A stretch of DNA of 64,000 bases, from assembly GCF_000265405.1 (NCBI RefSeq), contig NC_018010.1:1968501-2032500 (forward strand), in the 5' to 3' direction. A program made the position numbers and the translations under genes. This document shows positions 51,406 through 60,393 of the stretch, one piece after another; position 1 is the first letter of the stretch, and each line of letters opens with the position of its first letter. The notes below the pieces were generated by a model. That model saw only the letters and a list, made by a program, of their open reading frames with translations. It was not told the DNA's origin and made no database searches. Source of the stretch: Belliella baltica DSM 15883. Its GTDB lineage: Bacteria > Bacteroidota > Bacteroidia > Cytophagales > Cyclobacteriaceae.

Positions 51406-51449
51406 GTATTAACTCCGTATTAAGTCCGTATCAACGCCATATCAAACAT
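51406..51449 (+). repeat. Four degenerate 11-bp tandem repeats
   Basis: GTATTAACTCC, GTATTAAGTCC, GTATCAACGCC, ATATCAAACAT lie head to tail. The period is close to one helical turn, so all units face the same side of the DNA. About 430 bp before the exbB promoter. Confidence 0.65.
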
Positions 51450-51873
51450 ATTTTAGATTAGATATCAATTAGACATAAAGCCACTTAAGAAGAGTAATTG
51501 GGGTCTATTCTATTAGATGCTATCTATTTACCATTCGGATTTGCTCCCTAACAAAAAACATTAAGCACAATAAAGATTATTCTTACCAACTAAGTTTAAA
51601 TTCTTTTTAATAACATTGACTTTCTAAATAATAATTAGTTAAATTTGAGGAGATGAAAAAATCTTTTCTGAGTATTTAGATGGTTGAAAAATTATAGTTG
51701 GTCAAAAGAATACTAGGCAATACCAACACCAATAACAGAAATAATCCACTTACTTTAGTTTATTCCCTTTCACATAAATTGTCTAATTACTTCATATTGG
51801 ATAATTTAGCTTGCGAAGCGATTCTAAAAATGATTAGAGTAATTATTTTCTTAAAAAAATATGAAGCAATCCC

Positions 51874-51905
51874 TTGCATTTTGAATTGAAAAAATGATAA
51901 CTTTA
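51874..51905 (+). promoter_or_regulatory. Candidate promoter of the exbB operon
   Basis: TTG (51874-51876), 21 nt, TAACTTTA (51898-51905): consensus except for the last base of the -7 element. A leader of about 60 nt follows. Confidence 0.55.
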
Positions 51906-51968
51906 AAATCTAAATATTAAAATTAGAAACCGTTTAACCTTTATTTAAAGTCTATTAAAATCTACATT

Positions 51969-52769
51969 ATGAAAAAGTTAATCGCTTTATTCATGCTATC
52001 CGGAATCCTTTTATCTCCGGTTATCTCGAAAGCACAAGACGCAGACCAAGATTCTGCAGCAGTTGGAACTGAAGTCGTTGAAGCAGAAGAAGTTGCTCCG
52101 GCCATCGTCGATGATGAAATTATCGAGGAAGAAAAAGGATTTCACCAAGTTATCAAAGAGAAATTTATTGAAGGTGATCCAACTTACATGACTCCAGTAT
52201 TGATCTGTTTGATCTTAGGTCTTGCTGTTGCTTTAGAAAGAATTGTTACTTTGAATCTTTCTACTACAAACACTAAAAAATTGTTAGCTAAAGTAGAAGA
52301 AGCTTTAGAACAAGGTGGTATTGAAGCTGCTAAAGATGTAACGAAAAGCACTAAAGGTCCTGTAGCATCTATTTTCACTCAAGGTTTGATGAGATATTCT
52401 GAAGGTATCGAGATGGTTGAAAAATCAATCATTGCTTACGGTTCAGTAGAAATGGGTAGATTGGAAAAAGGTCTTGTTTGGATCTCTTTGTTTATCTCTC
52501 TAGCTCCAATGCTTGGTTTCATGGGTACTGTTATCGGTATGATTGGTGCATTTGACTCAATCGAAGCTGCAGGTGATATCTCTCCTTCATTGGTAGCAGG
52601 TGGTATTAAAATCGCCCTTTTGACTACAGTAGCTGGTTTGATCGTTGCGATTATCCTTCAGTTATTCTACAATTACTGTGTTGCAAAGATCGATTCTTTG
52701 GTTAACGACATGGAGGATGCTTCTATCTCTTTGGTAGATATCCTAGTGAGGCATAAATTGACTAAGTAA
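51969..52769 (+). CDS. exbB: MotA/TolQ/ExbB proton channel family protein
   Basis: A 266-residue inner-membrane protein with an N-terminal signal-like segment (MKKLIALFMLSGILLSPVISKAQ), an acidic periplasmic stretch, and three transmembrane helices (MTPVLICLILGLAVALERIV, LVWISLFISLAPMLGFMGTVIGMIGAF, IALLTTVAGLIVAIILQLFY) in the ExbB layout with the conserved GLGFMGTV-like APMLGFMGTVIGM. Together with ExbD it converts proton-motive force into movement or TonB energisation. First gene of a four-gene operon. Confidence 0.94.
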   Translation: MKKLIALFMLSGILLSPVISKAQDADQDSAAVGTEVVEAEEVAPAIVDDEIIEEEKGFHQVIKEKFIEGDPTYMTPVLICLILGLAVALERIVTLNLSTTNTKKLLAKVEEALEQGGIEAAKDVTKSTKGPVASIFTQGLMRYSEGIEMVEKSIIAYGSVEMGRLEKGLVWISLFISLAPMLGFMGTVIGMIGAFDSIEAAGDISPSLVAGGIKIALLTTVAGLIVAIILQLFYNYCVAKIDSLVNDMEDASISLVDILVRHKLTK

Positions 52770-52828
52770 TTACTGGTTGATTATTAGTGTCAACTATTAA
52801 TTATTTATAACATAAGCAATAAATCAAT

Positions 52829-53158
52829 ATGGATTCTATAGATATTTTCTTAACACTATCCTACGTTTTGATTGCAATTGGTGTTGTTGTGGCTGTCTTA
52901 ATGCCACTAATCAAATCACTTGACAATCCAAAAAGCTTGTTGAAAACAGGTGTGGGTGTAGTAGGATTGGTAGTATTGATATTTATATCATATTCCCTTT
53001 CTGATGGAGAGGTTACTGCAAAATTTGCAGCAGAACCTTATAGCATGACCACTACATCTACCAAATTTGTTGGTGCAATTCTAGCATCTACTTATTTTCT
53101 TGCAATCTTAGCAATAGTAGGTATAGTGATAACAGAACTCAATAAGGCAATAAAATAA
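52829..53158 (+). CDS. Small three-helix membrane protein of an exb operon
   Basis: A 109-residue protein with three hydrophobic segments (LSYVLIAIGVVVAVLMPLI, VGVVGLVVLIFISYSL, VGAILASTYFLAILAIVGIVITEL). It is not a classical ExbB or ExbD. It is placed between exbB and exbD and ends on the first base of exbD, so it is probably a component or assembly factor of the same complex. Similar proteins occur in Bacteroidota exb operons as hypothetical proteins. Confidence 0.78.
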   Translation: MDSIDIFLTLSYVLIAIGVVVAVLMPLIKSLDNPKSLLKTGVGVVGLVVLIFISYSLSDGEVTAKFAAEPYSMTTTSTKFVGAILASTYFLAILAIVGIVITELNKAIK

Positions 53159-53799
53159 TGGCAAGGAACAAAAATAGAACAAGTCAAGAGGTAAATGCAG
53201 GTTCTATGGCAGATATTGCCTTCCTGTTACTTATCTTCTTCCTTGTTACCACTACGATTGCTTCTGACAAGGGTATCTTGAATATCCTTCCGCCTAAGCA
53301 AGACCCGAACATTCCACCACCTGAAGTACCTCTCAATGAGAGAAACATTTTCAAAATATTGGTCAACTCAAATGATCAATTGCTTGTGGAAGGTGAGTAC
53401 CTAGATAATACAGATGCATTATCTGAAGATATTAAAGCTTTTATCTTGAATTTTGGAGCACCAACTCCAGAGGCGATGGAGCTTTTCAATAGCTTGCCTC
53501 AGTCATTAAAAGCTCAGGCTAACAGAGATGCAACTTCTTCAGATCATCCTATGTCAGGTGGTGCTGTAGTTTCTATCAAATCAGATAGAGGTACATCATA
53601 TGATAAGTATCTGGAAGTATTAGATCAGGTGAAGAGAGCTTACTTCGAAATATATGCTGAGAGAGTAGGGATTACAGCTGAACAGTACAGAGCACTCTCT
53701 GGTAAGACAGCTGCCGAAAAAGAACTTCAGGATCGTGGTAAAGAAGGAATTCCAATGGCTATATCAATAGCGGAACCAGATAAAACAGGAGGAAATTAA
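53158..53799 (+). CDS. exbD: ExbD/TolR biopolymer transport protein (first)
   Basis: A 213-residue protein with the single N-terminal helix (SMADIAFLLLIFFLVTTTIASDKGI) containing the conserved proton-carrying Asp in MADIAFLLL, then a periplasmic domain (NIFKILVNSNDQLLVEGEYLDN). It is longer than usual, with an insertion around the middle (LSEDIKAFILNFGAPTPEAMELFNSLPQSLKAQANRDA). It shares its first base with the end of the preceding gene. Part of the ExbB-ExbD motor. Confidence 0.92.
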   Translation: MARNKNRTSQEVNAGSMADIAFLLLIFFLVTTTIASDKGILNILPPKQDPNIPPPEVPLNERNIFKILVNSNDQLLVEGEYLDNTDALSEDIKAFILNFGAPTPEAMELFNSLPQSLKAQANRDATSSDHPMSGGAVVSIKSDRGTSYDKYLEVLDQVKRAYFEIYAERVGITAEQYRALSGKTAAEKELQDRGKEGIPMAISIAEPDKTGGN

Positions 53800-53800
53800 T

Positions 53801-54262
53801 ATGTCTAAGTTTAAGAAAAAGAATAAGGTTAAGGAAAATATTCCTACCTCAGCTTTGCCTGATATCATTTTCATGCTTCTTTTCTTCTTCATGGTTACCA
53901 CTGTTTTGAGAGAAAATGATATGCTTGTAGAACAAAAAATTCCTCAAGCTACTCAATTACAGAAACTGGAAAAGAAAACTTTGATCTCTTATCTTTATGT
54001 CGGTAAGCCTAAGAATACAGCATTGTATGGTACAGAGCCACGAATTCAAGCAAATGATGCTTTAATTAACACTTCTGATATCATTCTTTGGGTCAATCAA
54101 GAAAAAGACAAGTTGTCAGAAGCAGAAAGAGATATGATTACAATCTCTTTGAAAGCTGATAGAGATGTTAAAATGGGACCAATTTCAGATATTCAATTTG
54201 AATTGAGAGAAGTTGATGCAAGAAGAGTACTTTATGCATCTGTTGGTAAAATTCAAAATTAG
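53801..54262 (+). CDS. exbD: ExbD/TolR biopolymer transport protein (second)
   Basis: A 153-residue protein with a short cytosolic Lys-rich start, the helix TSALPDIIFMLLFFFMVTTVLREND with the conserved Asp, and a periplasmic domain. It starts 1 base after the first exbD. Two different ExbD proteins with one ExbB are typical for Bacteroidota, where they may energise TonB-dependent import. A terminator follows. Confidence 0.92.
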   Translation: MSKFKKKNKVKENIPTSALPDIIFMLLFFFMVTTVLRENDMLVEQKIPQATQLQKLEKKTLISYLYVGKPKNTALYGTEPRIQANDALINTSDIILWVNQEKDKLSEAERDMITISLKADRDVKMGPISDIQFELREVDARRVLYASVGKIQN

Positions 54263-54281
54263 TTTTGGTGAAATTAATTTT

Positions 54282-54312
54282 AAAGCCACTCCTTCGGGAG
54301 TGGTTTTTTTTT
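54282..54312 (+). terminator. Terminator of the exb operon
   Basis: CCACTCC (54286-54292) pairs with GGAGTGG (54297-54303) around TTCG, followed by nine or ten T. Confidence 0.9.
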
Positions 54313-54364
54313 GTTCTGATATGTAAGATTATATGTGTTAATTTCTGAAATTATTATCTCCAAT

Positions 54365-55666
54365 ATGAATAAAAGGAAAATCCAAAATGCTTGGGCAATG
54401 TATGACTGGGCTAATTCAGTATATAGCCTTGTCATTACCTCCACTATTTTCCCAATTTATTTCAATAGTGTTACCAAAACAGAGGAACGTGGAGATCTTG
54501 TTAGCTTCTTTGGAGTAGAAGTAGTCAATACTGTCCTTTATTCTTATTCAATTTCTTTTTCTTTCTTAATTATTGCTTTGATTTCCCCTTTATTATCTGG
54601 AATAGCAGATTCAGGTGGAAAGAAATTGGTGTTTATGAAGTTCTTTGCTTATCTGGGTTCTTCGGCTTGTGTGGGTTTATTCTTTTTTGATGGAGATAAT
54701 CTTGAATTTGGAATTATTTGTGCAGTCTTGGCAAGTATAGGTTATGCGGGAAGTATTGTTTTTTATAATGCCTACTTACCTGAAATCGCCACTGAAGATG
54801 AATTTGATTTTCTGAGTGCCAAAGGTTTTTCTCTTGGATATATTGGTAGTGTAATTCTGCTAATTGTCAATTTGGCTATGATAGAATTGCCGGAAACCTT
54901 TGGTCTTGCTGATGGAGGAGAAGCTGCAAGATGGTCTTTTTTGATCACTGGCATCTGGTGGGCTGGTTTTTCTCAAATTACTTTCCGACTTCTTCCAAAT
55001 AACCCGTATAAGAAAAAGTTGAGTAAAGAAATCCTTTTGGCAGGTTATAAGGAAATTAGAAATGTCTTCTATAAAGTCAAAAAATCAACTGTAATGAATA
55101 GGTTCTTGGCAGCTTTTTTATTTTATAGCATGGGTGTGCAGACTGTTATGTACTTAGCCGCAACTTTTGGAGACAAAGAGCTTGGACTACCAGGCGATAA
55201 ACTGATTATCACAATCTTAATTATTCAAATAGTTGCTATAGTTGGAAGTTACCTTTTTGCTTTTATTTCGAAATTATATGGTAACAAAGCTTCTTTAGTT
55301 GTTATGGTTTTTGTTTGGGTATTTATTTGTGCTGGAGCGTACTTTGTTCAGACTGCCAATCAATTTTTTGCTTTGGCATTTGTTGTCGGGATGGTAATGG
55401 GAGGAATACAATCACTATCAAGATCTACCTATTCAAAGTTGATTCCTTCTGATACCACAGATCATGCTTCTTATTTTAGTTTCTTTGATGTAACAGAGAA
55501 AATAGCTATCGTTTTAGGAACATTCTCGTATGGATTTATTGAACAATTAACAGGAAATATGAGAAATAGCTCCTTAGCACTTGGTTTATTTTTCTTTGTT
55601 GGCCTAGGGTTTTTAATTTTATTAAAAATACCAAGACGTGATTTAGAAAAACCAGCGCTGACTTAA
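54365..55666 (+). CDS. MFS transporter, UMF1/Atg22-like family
   Basis: A 433-residue membrane protein from the ATG at 54365 (MNKRKIQNAWAMYDWANSVYSLVITSTIFPIYF); an in-frame start at 54335 is less likely. The AMYDWANS motif and FYNAYLPEIATEDEFDFLSAKGFSLGYIGS are the signature of the UMF1 family. Twelve helices are apparent. Substrate is probably amino acids or other small metabolites (family knowledge). The next gene begins 1 base after its stop. Confidence 0.9.
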   Translation: MNKRKIQNAWAMYDWANSVYSLVITSTIFPIYFNSVTKTEERGDLVSFFGVEVVNTVLYSYSISFSFLIIALISPLLSGIADSGGKKLVFMKFFAYLGSSACVGLFFFDGDNLEFGIICAVLASIGYAGSIVFYNAYLPEIATEDEFDFLSAKGFSLGYIGSVILLIVNLAMIELPETFGLADGGEAARWSFLITGIWWAGFSQITFRLLPNNPYKKKLSKEILLAGYKEIRNVFYKVKKSTVMNRFLAAFLFYSMGVQTVMYLAATFGDKELGLPGDKLIITILIIQIVAIVGSYLFAFISKLYGNKASLVVMVFVWVFICAGAYFVQTANQFFALAFVVGMVMGGIQSLSRSTYSKLIPSDTTDHASYFSFFDVTEKIAIVLGTFSYGFIEQLTGNMRNSSLALGLFFFVGLGFLILLKIPRRDLEKPALT

Positions 55667-55667
55667 T

Positions 55668-57143
55668 ATGTTTCCAATCATTCAAGGCAATCAAATTCAA
55701 AAAATAGATGTAGCATATTGCTCAGCTGAAGGAATAAGTTCATTAGAATTGATGGAAAGGGCTGCAAAATCGTTTGTGGACTGGTTAATTCCGCAGATGC
55801 AAAATAGCAAAGGTCGATTTTATGTTTTTTCCGGACCTGGAAATAATGGAGGGGATGGAGTCGCAATAGCCAGATTACTCAAATATTTGAATCATTCTGT
55901 TCACTTGATCTATATAAAAGATGTAGATCAATGCTCCAATGATTTTCAAAGGAATTTTGAAAGATTGCCTGAAGGAGTAGAAATTTGCAGATTTGATTTA
56001 TGGAATGGAAAAATTGAACCTGATTCCATAATAATTGATGCCATTTTTGGGGTTGGGATCAATAGGCCTTTAGAGGGAACTTACCTGAGGGTAATTCAAA
56101 CACTAAATAAACAGGTTGGGCTTAAAATCTCGATTGATATCCCATCAGGACTTCCTGCTGATCAAGCTTCATTTGGTGAAGTATTCAAAGCAGACCATAC
56201 GGCTACTTTTCAATTTCCTAAGTTGAGTCTATTATTTCCAGAACATGCGCTAGTTACCGGAGAACATCATGTTTTGGATATAGGAATGTCAGACTCTTTT
56301 CTTAATAAGTTTGAAAATGGAAATTTCTATTTGAAACAAAATGATATCCTAGGCCTTCATCGTACTTTTCATCGCTTTAGCCACAAAGGAAATTTTGGTA
56401 AAGTTTTATTTTTGGGTAGTGAGCAAGGTAAATTTGGGGCTATTAATTTATCTGGGTACGCTTCATTGAGGACAGGGTCAGGCTTAGTACATTTGGCTCC
56501 TCAAATAGAAAATACTTTTGCCTTCAATACCCTTGTTCCTGAGTTGATGCTTTATCAAGATTCTTCTAAATCGAGTCTCTATCAGTTTGATGCCATTGGC
56601 ATTGGTCCAGGCTGGGGAATGGGTGTTGAAAAGGACTATTTCAAATCTATTTTTGTAAGATTCAAAAGGCCCATGGTGATTGATGCTGATGGGCTGAACT
56701 TATTAGCAAAATATCCAGAGTTGAAGAAAGAAATTCCTGAGAATAGTATTTTGACGCCCCATTTAAAAGAATTTGAAAGATTGGTTGGTGAATCTGCTAA
56801 TCATCTTGAACGAATTGAGAAAGCAAGTTCCTTAGCGAAAGAATTTAAAGTAATTGTAATTTTAAAGGGTGCACATAGCTTGATTGCTTTGCCTGATGGA
56901 AGGAGAATATTCAATTCTTCGGGAAATCAATATATGGCTACAGCTGGCTCAGGAGATGTCTTGACTGGGATGCTTACTTCATTTTTGGGACAGGGTTATC
57001 TCCCAGAGCATGCTGCTATTTGTGGAGTATTTCATCATGGATTGGCAGGCGAGATTGCTTCAAAGAGTAAACGAAGAGGAATGACTGCCTCGGATATCAT
57101 AGAAGCTATCCCTGATACTTTTATAAAATTGAACCTGCTTTAA
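55668..57143 (+). CDS. nnr: Bifunctional NAD(P)HX epimerase/dehydratase
   Basis: A 491-residue two-domain repair enzyme. The N-terminal YjeF_N domain (to about 210) has FYVFSGPGNNGGDGVAIARLL and IIDAIFGVGINRPLEGTY. The C-terminal ADP-dependent dehydratase (from about 225) has IGIGPGWGMGVEKDY, MVIDADGLNLLAKYPE, ILTPHLKEFERL and GSGDVLTGMLTSFLGQG. It repairs hydrated NADH and NADPH in the cytosol. Located 1 base after the UMF1 transporter gene. Confidence 0.95.
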   Translation: MFPIIQGNQIQKIDVAYCSAEGISSLELMERAAKSFVDWLIPQMQNSKGRFYVFSGPGNNGGDGVAIARLLKYLNHSVHLIYIKDVDQCSNDFQRNFERLPEGVEICRFDLWNGKIEPDSIIIDAIFGVGINRPLEGTYLRVIQTLNKQVGLKISIDIPSGLPADQASFGEVFKADHTATFQFPKLSLLFPEHALVTGEHHVLDIGMSDSFLNKFENGNFYLKQNDILGLHRTFHRFSHKGNFGKVLFLGSEQGKFGAINLSGYASLRTGSGLVHLAPQIENTFAFNTLVPELMLYQDSSKSSLYQFDAIGIGPGWGMGVEKDYFKSIFVRFKRPMVIDADGLNLLAKYPELKKEIPENSILTPHLKEFERLVGESANHLERIEKASSLAKEFKVIVILKGAHSLIALPDGRRIFNSSGNQYMATAGSGDVLTGMLTSFLGQGYLPEHAAICGVFHHGLAGEIASKSKRRGMTASDIIEAIPDTFIKLNLL

Positions 57144-57193
57144 GAACTTATTCTATTTTGAGAGGGTTTACTTTCCATATTTTGGAAGGTATA

Positions 57194-58441
57194 ATGAAGA
57201 ACGAGAAACTTTTGCTGTGGATTTTAGCAGCAATCAATTTTACACATATTGTAGATTTCATGATATTGATGCCGCTTGGGCCTCAGTTGATGAGAATATT
57301 TGAAATTAGTCCAAGAGAATTTGGACTTTTGGTTTCTTCTTACACTTTTGCAGCTGGACTGAGTAGCTTTTTGGGCGCTTTTGTTTTAGATAAATATGAC
57401 CGCCGATCAATCATGATGTGGGTTTTTCTAGGCTTCTTTCTTGGAACTCTGGCCTGTGCATTTTCTCCAAATTACCCAATCTTACTCTTGGCAAGAATCA
57501 TTTCTGGACTATTTGGAGGATTAACTTCAGCATTGATTTTAGCGATAATTGGAGATGTTGTACCAGATGGTAGAAGAGGAAGAGCCATGGGCTTAGTCAT
57601 GGCCGCATTCTCTGTGGCATCCGTATTTGGTGTTCCATTTGGTTTGTTTATTGCCAGTTTATCAAATTGGCATGCACCTTTTCTTTTTCTTGCTAGTATT
57701 TCCGCAGTTATTTTTTGGATGATTTATAAATATGTACCTTCTATCACAGCGCATATTGTTGCAAAACATGATAAACCATCACCAATTCAAGTTATCAGAA
57801 GAGTGACTAGCAATAGGAATCAAATGCGAGGGATTACACTGACTGTAATGATGATGTTAGGTCAGTTTATGATCATTCCTTTTTTGAGTCCTTATATGGT
57901 AGCAAATGTAGGTTTTACGGATATGGAGCTTACTTATATCTATATGGCTGGTGGCGCATTTACTATTTTCACATCTCCGTGGGTAGGGAGAATGACGGAT
58001 AAATATGGGAAAGTAAAGATTTTCTCGATTTTCATGACGCTGAATGTTATTCCGATCGCTGTGATTACGCATTTGGGAGCAACTCCAATCCCTTACGTAC
58101 TTTTAATTTCAACCATGTTTTTTGTAACATCAAATGGAAGAATGGTTCCAGCTTCTGCTTTGATTACAGGAACCGCTAGGTCAGAAAATAGAGGTAGCTT
58201 CCTAAGTTTTAACTCCGCAGTTCAACAATTATCCGCAGGATTAGCTTCCTTTGTCGCAGGTTTGATCTTGGCTGAGAACATCAACGGAGAATTGGTCAAT
58301 TATAATATTGTCGGTTATATCGCCATAGTTTTCAGCTTATTGACTTTACCCTTGATTAGAAGGATTAAAGTAGTAGATACAGAAGCAATAGTGTCTGTCG
58401 CAGAAAGCGAAACCAATAAAATTAAGCTGACTCAAAAATAA
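57194..58441 (+). CDS. MFS transporter (drug/H+ antiporter-like)
   Basis: A 415-residue protein from the ATG at 57194 (MKNEKLLLWILAAINFTHIVDFMILMPLGPQLM); a start at 57158 is possible but less likely. The MFS loop 2-3 motif is seen as GAFVLDKYDRRSIMM, with twelve helices and GRMTDKYGKVKIF in the second half. Substrate unknown; the layout resembles AraJ/bcr-type exporters. The stop codon overlaps the terminator. Confidence 0.9.
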   Translation: MKNEKLLLWILAAINFTHIVDFMILMPLGPQLMRIFEISPREFGLLVSSYTFAAGLSSFLGAFVLDKYDRRSIMMWVFLGFFLGTLACAFSPNYPILLLARIISGLFGGLTSALILAIIGDVVPDGRRGRAMGLVMAAFSVASVFGVPFGLFIASLSNWHAPFLFLASISAVIFWMIYKYVPSITAHIVAKHDKPSPIQVIRRVTSNRNQMRGITLTVMMMLGQFMIIPFLSPYMVANVGFTDMELTYIYMAGGAFTIFTSPWVGRMTDKYGKVKIFSIFMTLNVIPIAVITHLGATPIPYVLLISTMFFVTSNGRMVPASALITGTARSENRGSFLSFNSAVQQLSAGLASFVAGLILAENINGELVNYNIVGYIAIVFSLLTLPLIRRIKVVDTEAIVSVAESETNKIKLTQK

Positions 58442-58478
58442 TAAAGTCTGAGGTTTTCGCCTCAGACTTTATTTTTAT
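58440..58478. terminator. Terminator after the MFS gene
   Basis: AATAAAGTCTGAGG (58440-58453) pairs perfectly with CCTCAGACTTTATT (58460-58473) around a 6-nt loop, followed by T bases. Confidence 0.93.
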
Positions 58479-58752
58479 TAATTAAAACACTTGCTCATTA
58501 GGAGGATATCAAATTCTCACATTGAACACTTTTTGCCATACTAATAACTGATCGACTAATCAACTGATAATGATTATTTGCATAATTGTAATTATTTAAA
58601 AAGATTTCCGCCTACATTCCACTAGCCACTTAAAATAATGTAAATACTATATTAGAGGCTGATTGTCAACAGTCGACCGTCGAATGTTGACAATCAGCAT
58701 GATTATTATTGATAAATATGCATTGTAGAATTATAGCAGATATCACATTTTA
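58442..58752. other. Intergenic region between the MFS gene and asnS
   Basis: Contains the terminator, then about 180 bp of AT-rich sequence, then a perfect 14-bp inverted repeat (58658-58698). No gene was seen. Confidence 0.55.
58658..58698. repeat. Perfect 14-bp inverted repeat downstream of asnS
   Basis: GCTGATTGTCAACA (58658-58671) and TGTTGACAATCAGC (58685-58698) with a 13-base centre that itself contains GTCGAC. There is no T run on either side, so it is not an ordinary terminator. Confidence 0.8.
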
Positions 58753-60204
58753 TTAGAACTCCGCACTTCCAGGTGTTCTCGGGAATGCAATCACATCTCT
58801 GATATTTCCCATGCCTGTCACGAACTGAACAAGTCTTTCAAATCCAAGACCAAATCCTGCATGTGGAGTAGCACCAAATCTGCGGGTATCTAAATACCAC
58901 CACATTTCATCTTGTGGAATGTTCATTTCCTCCATTCTTGCTGTAAGGTTTTCTAATCTTTCTTCTCGCTGTGAGCCCCCGACAATTTCTCCAATTCCTG
59001 GGAAAAGGATATCCATGGCAGCAACAGTCTTTCCATCTTCATTGAGTCTCATGTAGAAGGATTTGATTTCTTTTGGATAATTAGTGAGGATAACTGGCTT
59101 TTTGAAATGCTTTTCAACCAAGAATCTTTCATGCTCAGACTGCAAATCGGCACCCCACTCCTCAATCAAGTACTGGAATTTTTTCTTCTTGTTGGGGTTG
59201 GAGTTTCTGAGAATATCGATTGCCTCTGTATAAGTTAATCGCTCAAATTTATTCTCAGTTACAAATCTCAGCCTCTCCATCAGACCTAATTCACTTCTTT
59301 GATCTGCTTTTTTGCTCTGCTCTTCCTCTGCCGCTCTCTTATCTAAAAAGGCTAAATCATCCTGACAATGTTCTAAAGCATAACGAATCACATACTGAAG
59401 AAAATCTTCAGCAAGATCTTGGTTGTCTTCAGCATCGTAAAATGCCATTTCCGGTTCAATCATCCAAAATTCAGCAAGATGTCTTGTTGTGTTGGAGTTT
59501 TCAGCACGGAAGGTTGGACCAAAAGTGTAAATTTCAGCCAAAGCCATCGCTGCCAATTCTCCTTCGAGTTGACCTGATACAGTTAGGTTAGCCTCTCTTT
59601 CAAAGAAATCTTTTTTATAATTAATACTACCATCTTCGTTGAGAGGAGGGTTTTTCAGATCAAGCGTTGTTACCTTGAAAGTTTCTCCTGCTCCTTCAGC
59701 ATCAGATGCTGTGATGATGGGTGTATGGATATAAAAAAAACCTCTATCATTGAAATATTTATGGACAGCATAAGCCAAAGTATGCCTTACTCTGAATACA
59801 GCACCAAAAGTATTGGTTCGCATCCTCAAGTGAGCGATTTCTCTCAAAAACTCAAGTGAATGTTTCTTAGGTTGTAAAGGATATTTTTCAGGATCTGCCT
59901 CTCCAAGGATCTCAATAAAAGAGGCTGAAATTTCAGAACTTTGTCCTGCACCTTGAGAAGCGACGATTTGCCCAGTGATTTTGATACAGGTTCCTGTTGT
60001 GATTTTCTTTAATATATCTTCTTCAATAATAGTCGGATCAGCTACTACTTGATAATTGTTGATGGTGGAACCGTCATTTAAAGCAACGAACGATACATTC
60101 TTATTACTTCTTTTAGTTCTTACCCAACCCATCAAGGTCACTTCTTGACCTACAAAATCGCTTTCTAGTAGTGATTTGATTTTTATTCTTTTGTTGAATG
60201 CCAT
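58753..60204 (-). CDS. asnS: Asparaginyl-tRNA synthetase
   Basis: A 483-residue class IIb enzyme from the ATG at 60204 ([45 protein letters not shown]); the longer frame upstream to 60333 is not typical. The OB-fold anticodon domain is followed by the class II core: motif 2 region [25 protein letters not shown] and motif 3 [22 protein letters not shown]. The [12 protein letters not shown] loop is also present. It charges tRNA-Asn. It is transcribed divergently from rpoN. Confidence 0.97.
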   Translation of the reverse strand: MAFNKRIKIKSLLESDFVGQEVTLMGWVRTKRSNKNVSFVALNDGSTINNYQVVADPTIIEEDILKKITTGTCIKITGQIVASQGAGQSSEISASFIEILGEADPEKYPLQPKKHSLEFLREIAHLRMRTNTFGAVFRVRHTLAYAVHKYFNDRGFFYIHTPIITASDAEGAGETFKVTTLDLKNPPLNEDGSINYKKDFFEREANLTVSGQLEGELAAMALAEIYTFGPTFRAENSNTTRHLAEFWMIEPEMAFYDAEDNQDLAEDFLQYVIRYALEHCQDDLAFLDKRAAEEEQSKKADQRSELGLMERLRFVTENKFERLTYTEAIDILRNSNPNKKKKFQYLIEEWGADLQSEHERFLVEKHFKKPVILTNYPKEIKSFYMRLNEDGKTVAAMDILFPGIGEIVGGSQREERLENLTARMEEMNIPQDEMWWYLDTRRFGATPHAGFGLGFERLVQFVTGMGNIRDVIAFPRTPGSAEF

Positions 60205-60393
60205 GACTTTCTTTGTTAAATCCAGTTCTTGTGCCCTTCCCAATTTTTGAGGATTAACAAGTGGAATGCAAAAAAACGATATAATAAGCTTTTTATCAAA
60301 AATTTGATCTAATTTCCTAAATTTGAAAACCAAAAAGATTTAAAGTCTCTAAAAGGGCTGATTAATTTTTATCACAATTCGTCATTATTCTAT

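Larger units (their letters stand above)
50604..51968. other. Large non-coding region upstream of exbB
   Basis: About 1.36 kb without a convincing gene. It includes simple direct repeats (CTCGGCAATC repeated near 51107-51130), a segment of C/T-rich sequence with several short CATT- or CAAC-containing repeats near 51030-51110, an 11-bp tandem array at 51406-51449 and the exbB promoter at its end. It may be decayed mobile DNA linked to the adjacent transposase remnant. Small open frames at 51004-51261 and 51698-51889 lack coding features. Confidence 0.5.

Noticed and set aside
51406-51449. A CRISPR array
   Set aside because: The units are 11 bp, degenerate and without spacers, and no cas gene is present.
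51698-51889. A 63-codon open frame before the exbB promoter
   Set aside because: No recognisable domain and composition like the surrounding non-coding DNA.
60205-60333. A 43-residue N-terminal extension of AsnRS
   Set aside because: It does not resemble the family; the MAFNKRIK start at 60204 fits and leaves room for the divergent promoter region.
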